Positions 1-11,959 are shown, numbered from the stretch's first letter. The stretch: 64,000 nucleotides of DNA from Tubiluchus corallicola (GCA_030141605.1 JAQGDQ010000221.1:305102-369101), one strand, 5' to 3'. A program made the numbers and translations. The notes: a model not told the origin generated them from the sequence alone.

Positions 1-194
1 AGATGCTATGATAACCAACACTGTAACCAGAAAATGGCAACGTTTATGTTAGATTTCATAATTTCATTTGTAATAAACAATTTACATTATCGAATGCGAA
101 TACATTAGTATGCGAATTTTTGTTGAGAAGAAAATTGTCCAAATAACCTGAGAGACAGAGGATTATGTGTTGGACGAATATAATATTAAACAGT

Positions 195-275
195 CTGAAT
201 TTATTGATTGACTGACTGAATGAATGAATGAAATGTGTGAGTGAATGAATGAATAAACGAATGAATGAACGAAAA
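195..275. repeat. Imperfect GAAT/GACT microsatellite
   Basis: Repeated tgaatgaatgaa units with gact and gagt variants. They account for the odd Phe/Ile/His/Ser-rich tail of the minus-strand open frame here. Nothing else is seen in 1-344. Confidence 0.7.
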
Positions 276-344
276 ACCTAAATAAGTAAATGCACTTGCA
301 TTGGTTCAGTGGCAAGCTGTAAGATTCCGCATATCTGCCCTGCT

Positions 345-563
345 CTGACGGCATGTTTCTTGCCGAGAACACTGTTGTTCCGGACAGTGGTGACAATGTC
401 ACTGATGATGCTGAAGTTTTTGCGAATAATGTTGCTGTTTTAGACGTGGTTACTTCAGATGTACTTGCTGACATTGTTACTGACGATGTCGCAGGTTCTA
501 CCATTATGCTGCTTTTTGTAGTTTGAAGTGCTGCTGTTGGTTTAGTGGTAGGAGGCTGTTCAT
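345..563 (-). CDS. CUB gene exon 3: Ser/Thr-rich stalk, 3' boundary uncertain
   Basis: A CTCTTGCAG acceptor precedes a phase-1 continuation rich in Ser and Thr (motifs PPTTKPT, TSSVTMSAS, SASSVTLS). The open frame runs on to about 165 but becomes microsatellite-encoded, so the real exon probably ends near 345 or earlier. Confidence 0.55.
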
Positions 564-2966
564 CTGCAAGAGTATAATTATTACTTTCATTATTATCCTT
601 AGAAGCACATCGTCATCATTCATTATCGCCATCGTTGTCATTATCATTATCTTCTCACCAACAGACTGTCAACAGTGTTATTGTCACATCAATGTTTATT
701 ATTATTAATCTCGCTGATGTCGTGACAAATGTAACAGAATACACCGAATAACTCTGTTTACCAGAAGCATGCACCATCTACAGCATTACTTTTAACATAA
801 TTGTCATTAGTAGCTAAAGTTTTAAGTTTCCTAAAATTGCAATCCACTTTGCCTAGCTAATTTTAAGTAACAAAACTAATTTTAAACTTTATGCTACATA
901 TTAATGGTATTTGTGTTGTGTTTTTACTCACCAAAAACATAAAATTGAAATCCAGTAGCAACGGATCTTTTGTCAGTATGAAACGTCACTGAGACAAAAT
1001 GAGTATGGCGCAGCTGCTTTTCAGATTTTAATTCCTTCCCACAAAACGTATCACCGCCTATATTTACGTAATCGTCACATAACGTGTCCCAAACAAGGAA
1101 ACGTCCTCTGGCCTCTAAGGAAAATTCAACGACTTCCACAACAATCAGATTACCGTAGATGATCCAAGTGCAGTCTAAAGAAGCGCCATAAGGATCGGGA
1201 TAATCTTGGCTCTGCACGTAAAAGCCATTGGTGAAACCATTGTTCAGGTCAATGCGCAATGTTTCACCATTAATTGTGCCATTGCACTCAGAGACTGGTG
1301 GAATGTTATCACTGAATCTACCAATAATATCTGAAAATAAAATCAAAAGTTGGGTAACTTTTAAAAAGCAACCCATAAGTTTTAATAGAGGCTCAAACAG
1401 ACCCAAGTACTTCAACTAGCAGGTTTAAGCGTTCTAAAAAAATATAACTTTATTTTTACATTTTGTCCACTTCGCATAGCTAAAGTCAAGACAGATCCAG
1501 TTATGTAATCGTTTCAGGGTTTCAATATAGATAAGCTATCAGAAAAAGAACTCCAATAAACCATTAATACCATTACATACATAGTCAGTAATTGCCAAGA
1601 TGTCAATTGACATTAATTCTGACAATTTTCGCAATTACGTCACCATTGGTACATCAAGTCTTACCTGTTTACAAAAAAAACTGTAATATTGTTTAGCAGC
1701 TGTACGCCTTTTAGGAGTTAACATTCGTTTCGACTGAGTGGCACTGTTTGACAATAAAACATTCTTCAAAAAACATAAATCCATGTACAAGACGTGTTTT
1801 CTTTAATAACCTATAAATATTATGGTTGCATTGTTTTTTTTGGCGTGATATTCTAATGTAGATTGTCTGTTTTGGCCCATAGCCTAATCTAAAAATTGTC
1901 ATCCGATTGATTAATGTACCGAATTATCATGTAATTCAAATAGGACATGCAATATACCAATGGAGAGATACTGTTCCTAGCACACATAGCTGCAATACGT
2001 ATATACATATTGCAGCTATGTGTGCTATATATATATATATGTACTTGGGTTTACTAACCTATACTTTATTTTTGCCTACTGTCCACTTTGATGTCATCCA
2101 TAAATAATGCAAGAAAACTCATGCCCAGAATTTTCTGAAATACCTTCTCATACCAGAAGTCAGAACAAATCCAGTTATGTAATCGTTTCAGAGCTTCAAA
2201 TATAGACAAGCCATCAGTCTAGGAACTCTAACAATACATTTACATACTCAGCCAATAATTGCGAAGATATCAACTGACATCAATTCTGACCATTATCGCA
2301 ATTAAAACATTATTGGGCCAACAACTCTTAGCTGTTCTTGCATAATCAAAAGCTATGCAAGGGAACAGTTTTGGTTCCTGTGCAATTTGTACTAATGCCA
2401 TAATATTATCTAATAGCTGTAGGCGTTTTTGGCCTTAACATTCGTTTCGACTGACTACCACTGTTTCAGACAACAAAACATTCTTAAAAAATCATAAATC
2501 TATACAAAAAACTAGTTTTATTTAATAAAATGTAAATATTATGATTGTATTGTTTTTGTTTGACGTGATACTCTAAGAATGCTGACTGCCTGCTTTGGTA
2601 CATTGCCTAATCTAAAAAATTTCATCCGACTGATTAATGTACCGAATTATCACGAAATTCAAATGCGACATGCAATACTAATGGAAAGATTCGTCTGCTA
2701 TATAGGCAATCAATCCATTTTCTTGCAAAAATACATATACCACTACCAGTACAAATTACTATACTGTGTCTAGCGCACATAGCTGCAACATACACACGCA
2801 CGCACGCGCGCGCGCGCACACACACACACACACATATACATACATACTTAAGCTTACGATATATAGGCTTATATCTATACATACCATCTTTTTGTACATC
2901 CTGGGCAAAACTAACTATGATTTCCCAAGCTAGGTACATAACGCACAGGAATTCTTTATTGGTCAT
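345..2966 (-). CDS. CUB-domain secreted or membrane protein, 5' part of gene (3' end outside window)
   Basis: Three exons join in frame: 2966-2885, 1330-932 and 563-about 345. Exon 1 encodes a signal peptide (hydrophobic residues about 6-22). Exon 2 encodes one CUB domain with the four family cysteines near residues 43, 81, 112 and 124, plus the typical SQDYPDPY and CDDYVNI motifs. Exon 3 is rich in Ser, Thr and Ala, like a mucin-type O-glycosylated stalk. The two introns inspected (1331-2884 and 564-931) are both phase 1, the usual symmetrical arrangement for shuffled extracellular modules. CUB domains bind proteins or glycans outside the cell; the ligand here is unknown. No clear donor ends exon 3, so its 3' boundary is uncertain and later exons must lie left of position 1. 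The gene is divergent to the receptor gene at 4014, about 1 kb away. Confidence 0.75.
932..1330 (-). CDS. CUB gene exon 2: CUB domain
   Basis: Phase 1-1 exon of 399 nt between a TTTTATTTTCAG acceptor and a GTGAGT donor. It holds essentially the whole CUB fold: CNGTI, SQDYPDPYG, DCTWII, VWDTLCDDYVNI, FCGKEL and a GFQFYVFG end. Confidence 0.85.
1978..2027. repeat. Perfect 20-bp inverted repeat with 10-nt loop
   Basis: Arms 1978-1997 and 2008-2027 are exact reverse complements (left arm starts tagcacacatagctg). The hairpin sits at the end of duplication unit A. Unit B has only one arm-like sequence, followed by CA/CG repeats. Confidence 0.85.
2794..2850. repeat. CA/CG dinucleotide microsatellite
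   Basis: Alternating acgc, gcgc and cacaca runs followed by catacata; alternating purine-pyrimidine DNA of the kind able to form Z-DNA. Confidence 0.8.
2885..2966 (-). CDS. CUB gene exon 1: start codon and signal peptide
   Basis: The ATG at 2966 opens 27 codons with a hydrophobic core (FLCVMYLAWEIIVSFA). The exon ends in phase 1 at a GTATGT donor. The split codon is completed by the CUB exon as Asp. Confidence 0.68.
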
Positions 2967-4013
2967 TCTCGGCGTATTACTACTTTTTTAGTAAATGGAC
3001 GTTTAGTAGGATATGTAGACCGGCTACGCCAGAAGATAAGTAACCTCGGATTTTGCACACTGCAGCATATTGCTCATATTTCTTGCACAACAAACTATGT
3101 ACGGGAAACTGAAGCAGGAAAGAATATGGATATGACGTCAAAGCTTTCCGCATATAGGCTAATCCAGGGGATAATCAGTATGGTTAGCTGGGAAAAGCTC
3201 GACTGATTTGATACATGAATTTACCTAATTTGACAAAAAAGTTATGTTACATAACTATAGTATTGAAATCTATGTTTTGACTTTGAATTGCAGAATATTA
3301 GCACACGACAAACTGTTTAGATAGTTCAGGGCACGTAGTTCGCATGCTTGAGCTGGATAACTAAGAGCTGTGGTCAGTGAGTATCTCTCCCAGCTAATTG
3401 GGGCACTGAGTAGAGTCCACTTGGAGTCTTGGACACTACTAGTTGCTTGCTTACTGTTTACTGATTCAATAAGATCAATGTATAAGTTTTTAGAAAATTT
3501 GTACAGCGTATAGAATATAAGGAATACGCGTTATGCAAAGAAAATCTACAAGGACTGTAAACCAATTACCGTTAAACATTTGTACCCATTACATCACAGG
3601 TGCATTCTAGTAACAAATACATCTTGTTTTTGATCAATATTTCCGTATATGATGCGCAGCATTTAAATAAATTTATACACGCAATTTGCACCCCTGCGCA
3701 AGTCTATTAAGCTTCCAAGGAACTGATTTGGATTGAGAATCATTGGCCTGAGGTGGGTGTCAGATCATGTGCAGAAAATACGTCAGGCCACGATAAAAAT
3801 AAGTGAAGTTGTGTGAATCTTTAAAGTACCTACTGCATTACCTTCTGGGAGTAAGGGATATTCTGGTGTTTCGTGATCATTTTCTTGCTACACTATAACA
3901 ATAATTGTGGCTTTCAATGCATATTATCTAGAACTGTGCTTCATTATTACTGTTGATTTTTATTGCATATGAACTTTGGCATAAGGAAGCGGAACATCTT
4001 TTAACACTCGAAG
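2967..4013. other. Intergenic interval between divergent CUB and IR genes
   Basis: About 1 kb between two opposite start codons, so it should hold the promoters and 5' UTRs of both. I see no TATA box in a convincing place and no repeat or open frame worth naming. Confidence 0.5.
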
Positions 4014-5390
4014 ATGAGTCACTGCATCAGGGACCACATTTTTCTATTCACAACTGTTGGCATAATCATACTTAGTTCTGGAATGCTTTCATCCACCGGA
4101 AGAATGGAACCTTATGAGAAAGGGAACAGTTCATCAGAAGCACGTGAGAACTGCAATACAAAAAGGTTCTGCAACCGGACACTGAAGGAACCTCAACACT
4201 CGCTACAAGGAGCAATGTTGCGTGTAGGATTGTGGGTAGACGACGAAGAGGTTGAACCGCTGGTGCTACCATTATTGAAGGTCCTGAGTGAGACCATCAA
4301 TTTCACCTACTCCTTGCATCACTTTACACCGAGCCATGGTAACTACACAACCATTGCCAGACTTGGCAATGTCGATCTGATCCTTTCGCCACTTGTTCTG
4401 ACTGTCGAGCGGACAGAGACGCTAACATTTCTCCACGTTTTCTGGAACTCTCCACAGTCGGTTATTTTCCGACGGGAAGATTTTGCTCAGTCTGCTGATG
4501 CTTCCCTCCTTTCGCCATTTACCTTATCAGTTTGGCTCATGTTGATGGCATCCAGTATTGTGTGTGGAGTATTGATGTACGCAGAGGAGAAAATCTACGT
4601 GCAGCACAACAACAGTGTCCTTCCCAGCGTGGGGTACTTTGTTCGGTATACACTGGCGTCCTTCTTGCAAAAAGATGGAAATATTTTACCATGTGGACTG
4701 TCTTCACGTACGATGATGTCCCTTTGGTGGATATTTGCCCTGGTGATGACAGCCACATACACGGGTACATTGATTGGAACTCTTTTTCTCACTACAGCCA
4801 CTTTTCCTGTGACATCTCTGGCAGATTTTGCAGAAGGCCCTTTTGCACCAGCCATTGCCTCGCATTGGTCCATAGCAGAATCGCTACGTAATAGTCCGCC
4901 GTATTCGTTGTTTGGTAAATTGTGGACGAAAGTGGAAGAGGACGACAACTTACCAGTTAGAACTTTGGAGCAGGCTATTGATCTCGTCGCAACGCAAAAG
5001 TATGGAGTTGTGGCGACCAGAAACTATTTGAAGCTGGTGATGATGAAGGACTATCAAAAACACGGCAGATGTCGCTTCCAATTCGCTCCTTTTGACTTGT
5101 CCACAGCGGTGTACTCCAGTTGGTGTGTGCCGAAAGGAAGTCCATACACAGACGTCTTGAACTATGGCTTCTTGCAATTGACACAAATTGGAATTCTCGA
5201 AAAGGCCATAGAAAAGTTCTTGATGCAAGATGGGTACCATTGTCTGCTGCCGCCTAAACAGATGATGCAGTCACGTATGCTGCTTATGGAACATCTAAAT
5301 CCGGTGTTTTATGTTTTAATTTGTGGTCTTGTATTAGCAGGAATGCTGCTCTTGATGGAACGTGTTTGGACAAGAATTAAAACCATATAG
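4014..5390 (+). CDS. Ionotropic receptor (IR), divergent glutamate-receptor-like channel, single exon
   Basis: 458 residues from one uninterrupted exon. Residues 1-29 form a signal peptide. There is no amino-terminal (ATD) domain, as in chemosensory IRs. The S1 ligand lobe covers about 68-155 and keeps an Arg at 133 (LTVERTE), aligning with the glutamate-carboxylate Arg of iGluRs. M1 is about 169-188, the pore loop about 207-230 and M3 about 234-259. The family SYTANL motif of M3 is replaced by TYTGTL. The S2 lobe (about 262-426) has a CVPKGSPY segment like the xKGSP of iGluRs, and M4 is about 430-448 with a very short cytoplasmic tail. N-glycosylation sequons include NSS, NRT, NFT and NYT. 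The predicted role is a plasma-membrane cation channel, probably chemosensory; its ligand cannot be read from sequence. Intronless structure and loss of the motif mark a derived IR rather than a synaptic AMPA/kainate receptor. Confidence 0.87.
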   Translation: MSHCIRDHIFLFTTVGIIILSSGMLSSTGRMEPYEKGNSSSEARENCNTKRFCNRTLKEPQHSLQGAMLRVGLWVDDEEVEPLVLPLLKVLSETINFTYSLHHFTPSHGNYTTIARLGNVDLILSPLVLTVERTETLTFLHVFWNSPQSVIFRREDFAQSADASLLSPFTLSVWLMLMASSIVCGVLMYAEEKIYVQHNNSVLPSVGYFVRYTLASFLQKDGNILPCGLSSRTMMSLWWIFALVMTATYTGTLIGTLFLTTATFPVTSLADFAEGPFAPAIASHWSIAESLRNSPPYSLFGKLWTKVEEDDNLPVRTLEQAIDLVATQKYGVVATRNYLKLVMMKDYQKHGRCRFQFAPFDLSTAVYSSWCVPKGSPYTDVLNYGFLQLTQIGILEKAIEKFLMQDGYHCLLPPKQMMQSRMLLMEHLNPVFYVLICGLVLAGMLLLMERVWTRIKTI

Positions 5391-6607
5391 CTTAACTTAC
5401 ATGCCGCTTACAAATTTTTTTTGTCCGATATTATTCTTGTGTAAAAACTATGTAGTGGTAGGCCTATATTGGCACGTTAAAGTTGTTCAATACAGTTAAA
5501 TGTTCTGCTCTACAACCTGGGATACTGTACTCAGTTTCAGGATTTATTCATTGTAAAAATTTAGCACTCATTTATTCAGTGTGACAGCACCGGAATATAA
5601 ATCATTAACAGAGATAACCTTGTATGATAAGACTAAACCAGCACAAGCACATGTACTTAATTCAGATTTCAGAGACTAGACATCTCCCCCCCCCAATTTT
5701 CAAGTTTTTCCCGCTTTAACAAAATCCTTCATTTTCTTCCCGTAATGATATCGTATCCCACTCAGCATTTATATTGCCTTGTGTTTAGTGACGCTGTAAG
5801 CAGTCTTCTGCCTAGATCAATGTACACCATTATCATGCCTTATTTACCTTCATGTGTTTAGATAAAAGGAAGGTTTGGTAATAACGATAAAAATGTTTAC
5901 AAAGGTGTACAAAATAGTGGATATAATGAATGCTTTTATGGTACATAATAGAGTTTTCTCATAGCAGTATTATGTTACGAACAGTTTAAAGTAATGAACG
6001 TAAAAACCCGCTTTGTAATTATAGAAAGTTTGGGACAGAAAAGTTACCAGAGTTGGTGGTAAATCGATTTGCGAATTTAAAAGAGCTGCTACAAATGAAA
6101 CAATAAGTACTTAGGCAGGCCAGAGCTGGAAATGAGTCCGTTGGTCAAGGGTTGTGTGTCACTGTTTTCAAATGGGTCAGGTGGGTGTGGATCATTTGAC
6201 CCAGGTAAAAATGACATTATCATATCGTGTTAAAAATGATATAAACTCATTTTTAGTGAGATCTATAGAATCACAACCCACAGAACTCTATAAAAACAGG
6301 TTAATTTTAAAACTGCAGTTTCTAGCAGTCATTTTTTTGCAGAAGAAGAAAAAAATTAGAACGGATGATTGGGTTAGTAACTCAAAAAACCATGTAAAGT
6401 GAATTGACAGTGTAATTGAATGAGTGTAAAAATCAGTGTCCTGATGACGATAAATTTCCTAGGGTTTTGCGTAAACAGACGACTTGGTACTGTGATGGAC
6501 AAGCTGACAGCCTCACCGCTGAATACTCCAAAAACTTCGGAACTGGGAGAGTGTTCATCTAAACTGCTTATAGTGCAACTGCATTTCGTATGCATACAAC
6601 CTTTTAA
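5391..6607. other. Intergenic, 3' of IR gene
   Basis: AT-rich. It should contain the IR 3' UTR, but I did not find a canonical AATAAA close to the stop. Small open frames here show no recognisable motif. Confidence 0.4.
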
Positions 6608-7207
6608 CACTTATAGGGTCACGATTTTTTACAACCGATTTTGTTAACCGGGGGGGGGGGGTAAAGAATTACCCCCACCTTAATTCGTAAATTACTTTTG
6701 ATAAACCTTATCTGTGGTTATGCTGACCACCATAGGATACATTATACCTCTGCTTAAAGACATGTGACTTACTAATAATACGAAATTTAAATTCACTTAG
6801 TTACGTTCCCTTATCTATGCTGGGATAACTGTAGACAACCGACATTGCTGGCGCGTGTGCAAAAATCATTGTTATTTTGAATTTATTGTCTACTACTTTC
6901 TTCGTGGTGGAGTAATTTGAGTAACTGACGTGGCCTCAAAACAACCAGCCGATCTTCAGCACAATGTATAATGTATAGACAAGCGAAGTAAAGTTTCGAC
7001 AATTTTAAAAAATCGACCTATTGCATTTTCACTTTTATTTCGTGGCGAGACAATGCGCCTAAAATAAATAACTGAAAGTATTTTGTGCGCAAAACATATT
7101 TTGAAAAAGTCATAGAAAAGGTTTACTGGGATGCGTATGGTAAAAGGGTAAAATGCAAAAAACCGGTCTGGGGGTAATTTTTTACCCCCCAGGTGACCCT
7201 ATACGGG
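6608..7207. mobile_element. piggyBac-like MITE, copy 1 (decayed ends)
   Basis: About 600 bp with terminal inverted repeats CACTTATAGGGTCAC at the left and, reversed, CCCGTATAGGGTCAC at the right. TTAA precedes the left end; the right flank is TAAA, a decayed target site. Just inside the left end is an 11-G run followed by taaagaattaccccc; the right end mirrors it with gggggtaattttttacccccc. It is the same family as the element at 33247, but an internal segment of about 60 bp (near 6890-6965) is different. No transposase is encoded. Confidence 0.78.
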
Positions 7208-10200
7208 TAAATTAGGGTTAATTAATAATTAATACCCACAATTAATATTGATCAACTTATATCACCCATGTCATATAAGCCAAGGAATAAATAATTCAAT
7301 CTCTTGTCAGCTGACGGAATGTCAAAAACCTCGGATAGTAAATCCGATCCTAGAGAGGGATAATTCTAGCGCCTCTTAATTTAATTACTTCAGTATCTGT
7401 AGTAAGCAATTGTGGTTAAAATTTGAGAATGATTTTGTGTCGCTTCACATAAAGCACTAGCTAAACGTGATACTTTCAGCCACGGCAGCTGATAACAACA
7501 CAGAACAGGTTGATGTACTTCTTCATTAGCAAAGCCTAGAGGTCGCTTTTTGAAGTTTTGCCTTTGGTGACAACTTTTCACGGGCAAGGTTATAACACAG
7601 TGAAAATCAAGTGTGGATTTATTCCACTCTGAATCGGTCAGTGGGTTACATATGGCTTGTCAACTTATTTCTCTCCCATGCTGTTTTGATTCTATAATTG
7701 TTAATGTTATTGCAACTTGTTAAGCTAAAAACCTTACTCTAAAGAACTGTTGATAAAATAGACTCTTATCATGAAGTAACTTTGGATTTACACTATTCAT
7801 TTGGTGAATACGAGTGAAAGTCGGCACACAGCACAAAACACAATGCACTAGTACACTGCAAACACTTATAGTAACGGACAAACATTAAAATCGATTACAT
7901 TTATGAAGCCACATCTACAGAATCTTTTATATACTCAAGTAATACATATGCAAATTGTCTATGTTGTTTACAAAGTTACATATATCGAGATGCTAATACT
8001 ATACATAAAGATGTATAGTGCAGTGTATTTAAATAAATATGGGTCAGCCTCTGTCAGATGAGGATCATCAATTTCTAGTGGATTATGGGTGGATCAGGTT
8101 GGATCTGGGTCATGACATCTGTGGGTCAAGTGGGCGAGTGGTCACACTTCATGATCCATTTCCAGCTCTATGTGAAAATGAAGTACCCTGTAAGTTTATT
8201 AAATTAATTTTTTGGGATAACCAACAGTCATGACAGCTTAGTAGGCAGTGCATTGTGAATATAGAACTGACAGACAACTGCTGAGTCATTTCGCTTTCAA
8301 TCCCCACATTGTTACAAACTGAAAATTTTATTCTCAACAAAATGTGAGCCTTTTTACACTCAAAAACCACAAACAAGACATAAAGAGCGCAAGGCAAGTA
8401 TCGAGATACGTGTCGCTGCAACTGGCAAGATTTTTTAAGATCAGTCAAGCGTGTGGGGTTAAATAGACTTCCTTTTTTAGCATTTCACATTTGATGATGG
8501 CAACAGGACCGGATCCTGCTTATTATTAACGCCATGCCTCTAGAGTCTAAGATGAGCAGTTGGACCACTGAGCCACTTTCATCCAGTAGACATTTTTCTA
8601 AATGTAGATTTTTATCACTTTATAAATATCCATTATAAAAACCGAGACAGTGGGCGTGATACTTGGTATATTTGAACTGAAATCGTACTGAAGCTAATGG
8701 CACTTTTTACATTATGAACTTTTAGCATAAACTTTTTTCACTACCAAGCTACCAGTCACTCATACTCACAAATTTGTATTCACACACGTCTGCAACATTA
8801 TAATATTTGAACTAATTTCTTTTATTCTTTCCATATTAACAAAATTGTGTCCTTTACACTTACATATCATAAAATCAAATTTACATATTATAAAGCAAAA
8901 TGTACATTATAACAACTACGTTTCTATACCTACATAAATGACACTAGCGTACAGCTGCTAGTAAATGAATATGTACTGATGCTATTCAATTCTCTAATAG
9001 AAGAAAATACTACAACTTTGTGGCTTTTATTATTATGCAGTAATACGCTCTAGATGTACAGCTGTTGTCATAACAACAATTATAACATCTGCATTGCAAC
9101 AGACCCAAACTGTGTTCTACAAAATTGATACATGTATTTCTAAACTGGCTTTGTCAATATTTGCTTGTTCTACAGAAAGTACAGGTCTCAGGAAAAAGAT
9201 GGGCAGCTGATTGACCAGTAACACAAACCAAAGAATTTTTTGGCTGTTTGAACACCTCTAAAACTTCTCTAAATGTTTAATTTACAAAGTGATGTGCTGT
9301 GATAAGAATTTGCTAAATGTTGATATATGATACACGATCTTACACAAAAATGTGTAAATCAGAATAAAGACTGGTTCACACAAATATTCCGCATAACAAA
9401 CTGGTTGTAGAAACTTGAATGTAACTCTGGCTAAAAATTCTGGTTGCTAAAAATGATCACAAATTACAACTAAAACTTATAACGTAGCAACATTAAAAAT
9501 AAAAGGGAGAAATAATAAATTTGCATTTCAGACAAACTGCAACGTGAATATGTGAAACCGAATGCCATTTGACAAATAACCCAGGATGTAACAAATTTAA
9601 TAACATTTTCATTGAGAAAATAAATGTTTCCACCGCAAGTGTAGAAAGAAAACGGTTGATTTTTGGTAACAACCTTTGATTTAGGGTGTTATGTGTCAAA
9701 CCGATGCTATCCATGTTAACTATCAAAACTATCTGTACGCCATGTTTGTTTACACAAATCAACAAAAAAAATAAATAATGCTAATAATTTTGTTATCTCG
9801 CAGAAGAGCAGTTCCATGCAAAATACAGCTTTAAAAGTGGAAGCTAATTACACGTAATTCACCAAAACAAAATGCAATATCATGAATTCGAAACCATCTA
9901 TTTTTACAACCAAAAAGCAAAATGCTAGACAGACTGCATCTGCAAAAAACGATACTAACTCGGAGTCTAATGCTAATAAAAAGCAAACTAAAATATATCA
10001 ACTGCAATAAGCAAAACAATCATCTAAAATTTGGACAAGCATCACAATGGGTTCTCAGATAAAATAAGAAAACAATAGAATAAAATAGCCTATCATTAAA
10101 CAAAAACCAAACAGCAAGAACAGTAACATCACATATGAAGGTCATCAAATAATGAACTAACAAAAAATATAATAAAAGTCTTTGTTTAAAATCAATTTTG

Positions 10201-10576
10201 CTACACATTCACGTGTCACGTCACATAAATGCAATATCGAACCATTTTCTATCTTTGATCCTATAACGACAACACGTAGCCTTATTCCATGAAGTGGAAG
10301 CTATATGTGTATTAACAGTTGGCTCAGTAAATCCCAATATAGGCCTAATAGTTTTACATGCTCTTTTTGCCTATTTTTATGTGCAAAGTTTAATGTGTAC
10401 AGTATCCAACATAAACGCCCATAATAATCTAAACAGAGAAAACTTAATAAAAGCAGGCATAGGCTTTTATTGACATTTCAGAGTATCAGACTCCATACAC
10501 GTAATACATGTGCCATAAAATAACTGAACAATTATTCTGCATTGTAAATCTTTTTATAACAGTCTCACTATCCAAT
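7208..10576. other. Intergenic, featureless
   Basis: AT-rich DNA with many short random open frames on both strands. None shows a domain, splice-bounded exon or codon pattern I can support. Confidence 0.4.
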
Positions 10577-10810
10577 CAAGGTGGAATGCAAATTTTAAAT
10601 GACTCAATAATTAAATGATATCTATGTCCTCCAGTAATGTTACTGTTTTGAAGGAAGAGTTTTTTTGTTTTTGACATTGCGGTTAATAAGTTTAGTTTGC
10701 TCCTAAAAGCATATTTCACAATATTGCTCCAATCTACACAAACATGTAAAGTGGAGTGATACAAATATAATCTGATTATTGAGTAATTTGCAATTTGCAT
10801 TCCAACCTTG
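10577..10810. mobile_element. 234-bp TIR element (MITE), family unknown
   Basis: The left end CAAGGTGGAATGCAAATT and the reverse complement of the right end CAAGGTTGGAATGCAAATT continue as similar inverted repeats for about 40 bp (both reach actcaataat). The central part has no coding potential. Target duplication is not evident, so the superfamily is open. Confidence 0.65.
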
Positions 10811-11803
10811 TTTATAAAGCGAAATAGTTTTAAATAGGCTTAGCATGCAATGTAGTTGTTCCGTTATCATATGGCGCACGCACTACGAATATAAAGACCG
10901 GTACTGTGGAACGTCAGTAGAAATATGCCTTCTAATTATATATGATAGATTTTTTCTACATTTAGGAAAGAGTTTACTATTTATTTTGTTACCAAGCTAA
11001 AATCTATGTTTTGCAAATAACAACTAACAAAAAGTGAGAAGGTTTCAGCGCAAGCAAATGTACGCACCATAGCAAAGAATTTTGTTGCGCGAAGAGCTCT
11101 ACAGTTCTTACATTGCTACATTATATAATAATTATAATTTCTAAGTGTTCAAACAAAAAAAAAACAAATAATTTGTCCTGCAAATTAAACTGTTTGCCTG
11201 CAGACAGTTTGCAAATGAATAAATTACAACCTCGTAATTCAAAAATTGTGCATCAATCAGACGAAAGATATGTTAACTTTTTCAATAATGAAAACACAAC
11301 AGTATGTTTATAAAACAATACTGACTATCAGTACAATAAACACTCATTATAATGTACTAAAATAGGATAAGGGAGCTGATAAAATAGCTCAACAATTAGG
11401 TGCACATATATATATAGCGTGTCTTAATGGAAAAAAAACAGCAAATCCATACCAAATACAATGAACACAATGGAAACTTGCTTAAACATAATAAATAACA
11501 TATGGGAATGGTAATAAACAGTACTGCGGAATGGTAATAAACAGTACTGCACTGGGAATTGCTTCATAGTGAGTAATGTTGACAGCTGTTTGCACAGTAC
11601 GTGATCTTTTGATCTGAAGTTTTAGTCCCGGAATATTTAAGCAGACTAACCCATTGTAACCAAAATGAAGGGAACAAAATAACCTGCTATATCTGACGTC
11701 CGTTATAACGGGGACGGAATGTTCTCTGCTGACTTTGGTATGTACTTACAGCTTATTAACGACTACTGTCTAAGATAACAACCACTGTAAGCTAATGAAT
11801 TAA
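10811..11803. other. Intergenic, towards the CERK 3' end
   Basis: AT-rich; contains a 23-bp direct duplication (units starting at about 11505 and 11529, ggaatggtaataaacag) and nothing else recognisable. Confidence 0.4.
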
Positions 11804-11816
11804 TTTATTATTTATT
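11804..11816 (-). promoter_or_regulatory. Candidate CERK polyadenylation signals
   Basis: Two AATAAA hexamers on the minus strand (11809-11804 and 11816-11811), about 145-155 nt after the CERK stop codon. They are placed well for 3' end formation. Confidence 0.5.
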
Positions 11817-11959
11817 ACGTACTCAAATGGTACATGTCATCAGTAAATATCGTTCTAAAAATGTCTGAGTAGGTAACTCTCTCATTTACTAGGCCTGTTT
11901 AACATGTCCTAGCACTTGTGTTCTGGATACTGTCTACTTCGCTACGCATGTTCTTGAGA

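Larger units (their letters stand above)
1446..2855. repeat. Diverged tandem duplication inside CUB intron 1 (two units of roughly 0.6-0.8 kb)
   Basis: Unit A (about 1446-2055) and unit B (about 2062-2855) share, in order: actttattttt followed by gtccactt; a block with tccagttatgtaatcgtttcag (1499 and 2170); a block with taacattcgtttcgactga (1718 and 2436); gattaatgtaccgaattatca (1909 and 2633); and cacatagctgcaa followed by a dinucleotide repeat. Indels and substitutions show the duplication is old. It carries no exon I can recognise. Confidence 0.75.

Noticed and set aside
4532-5240. Several frames on both strands within the IR gene
   Set aside because: They are shadows of the 458-codon receptor frame, which alone shows domain structure.
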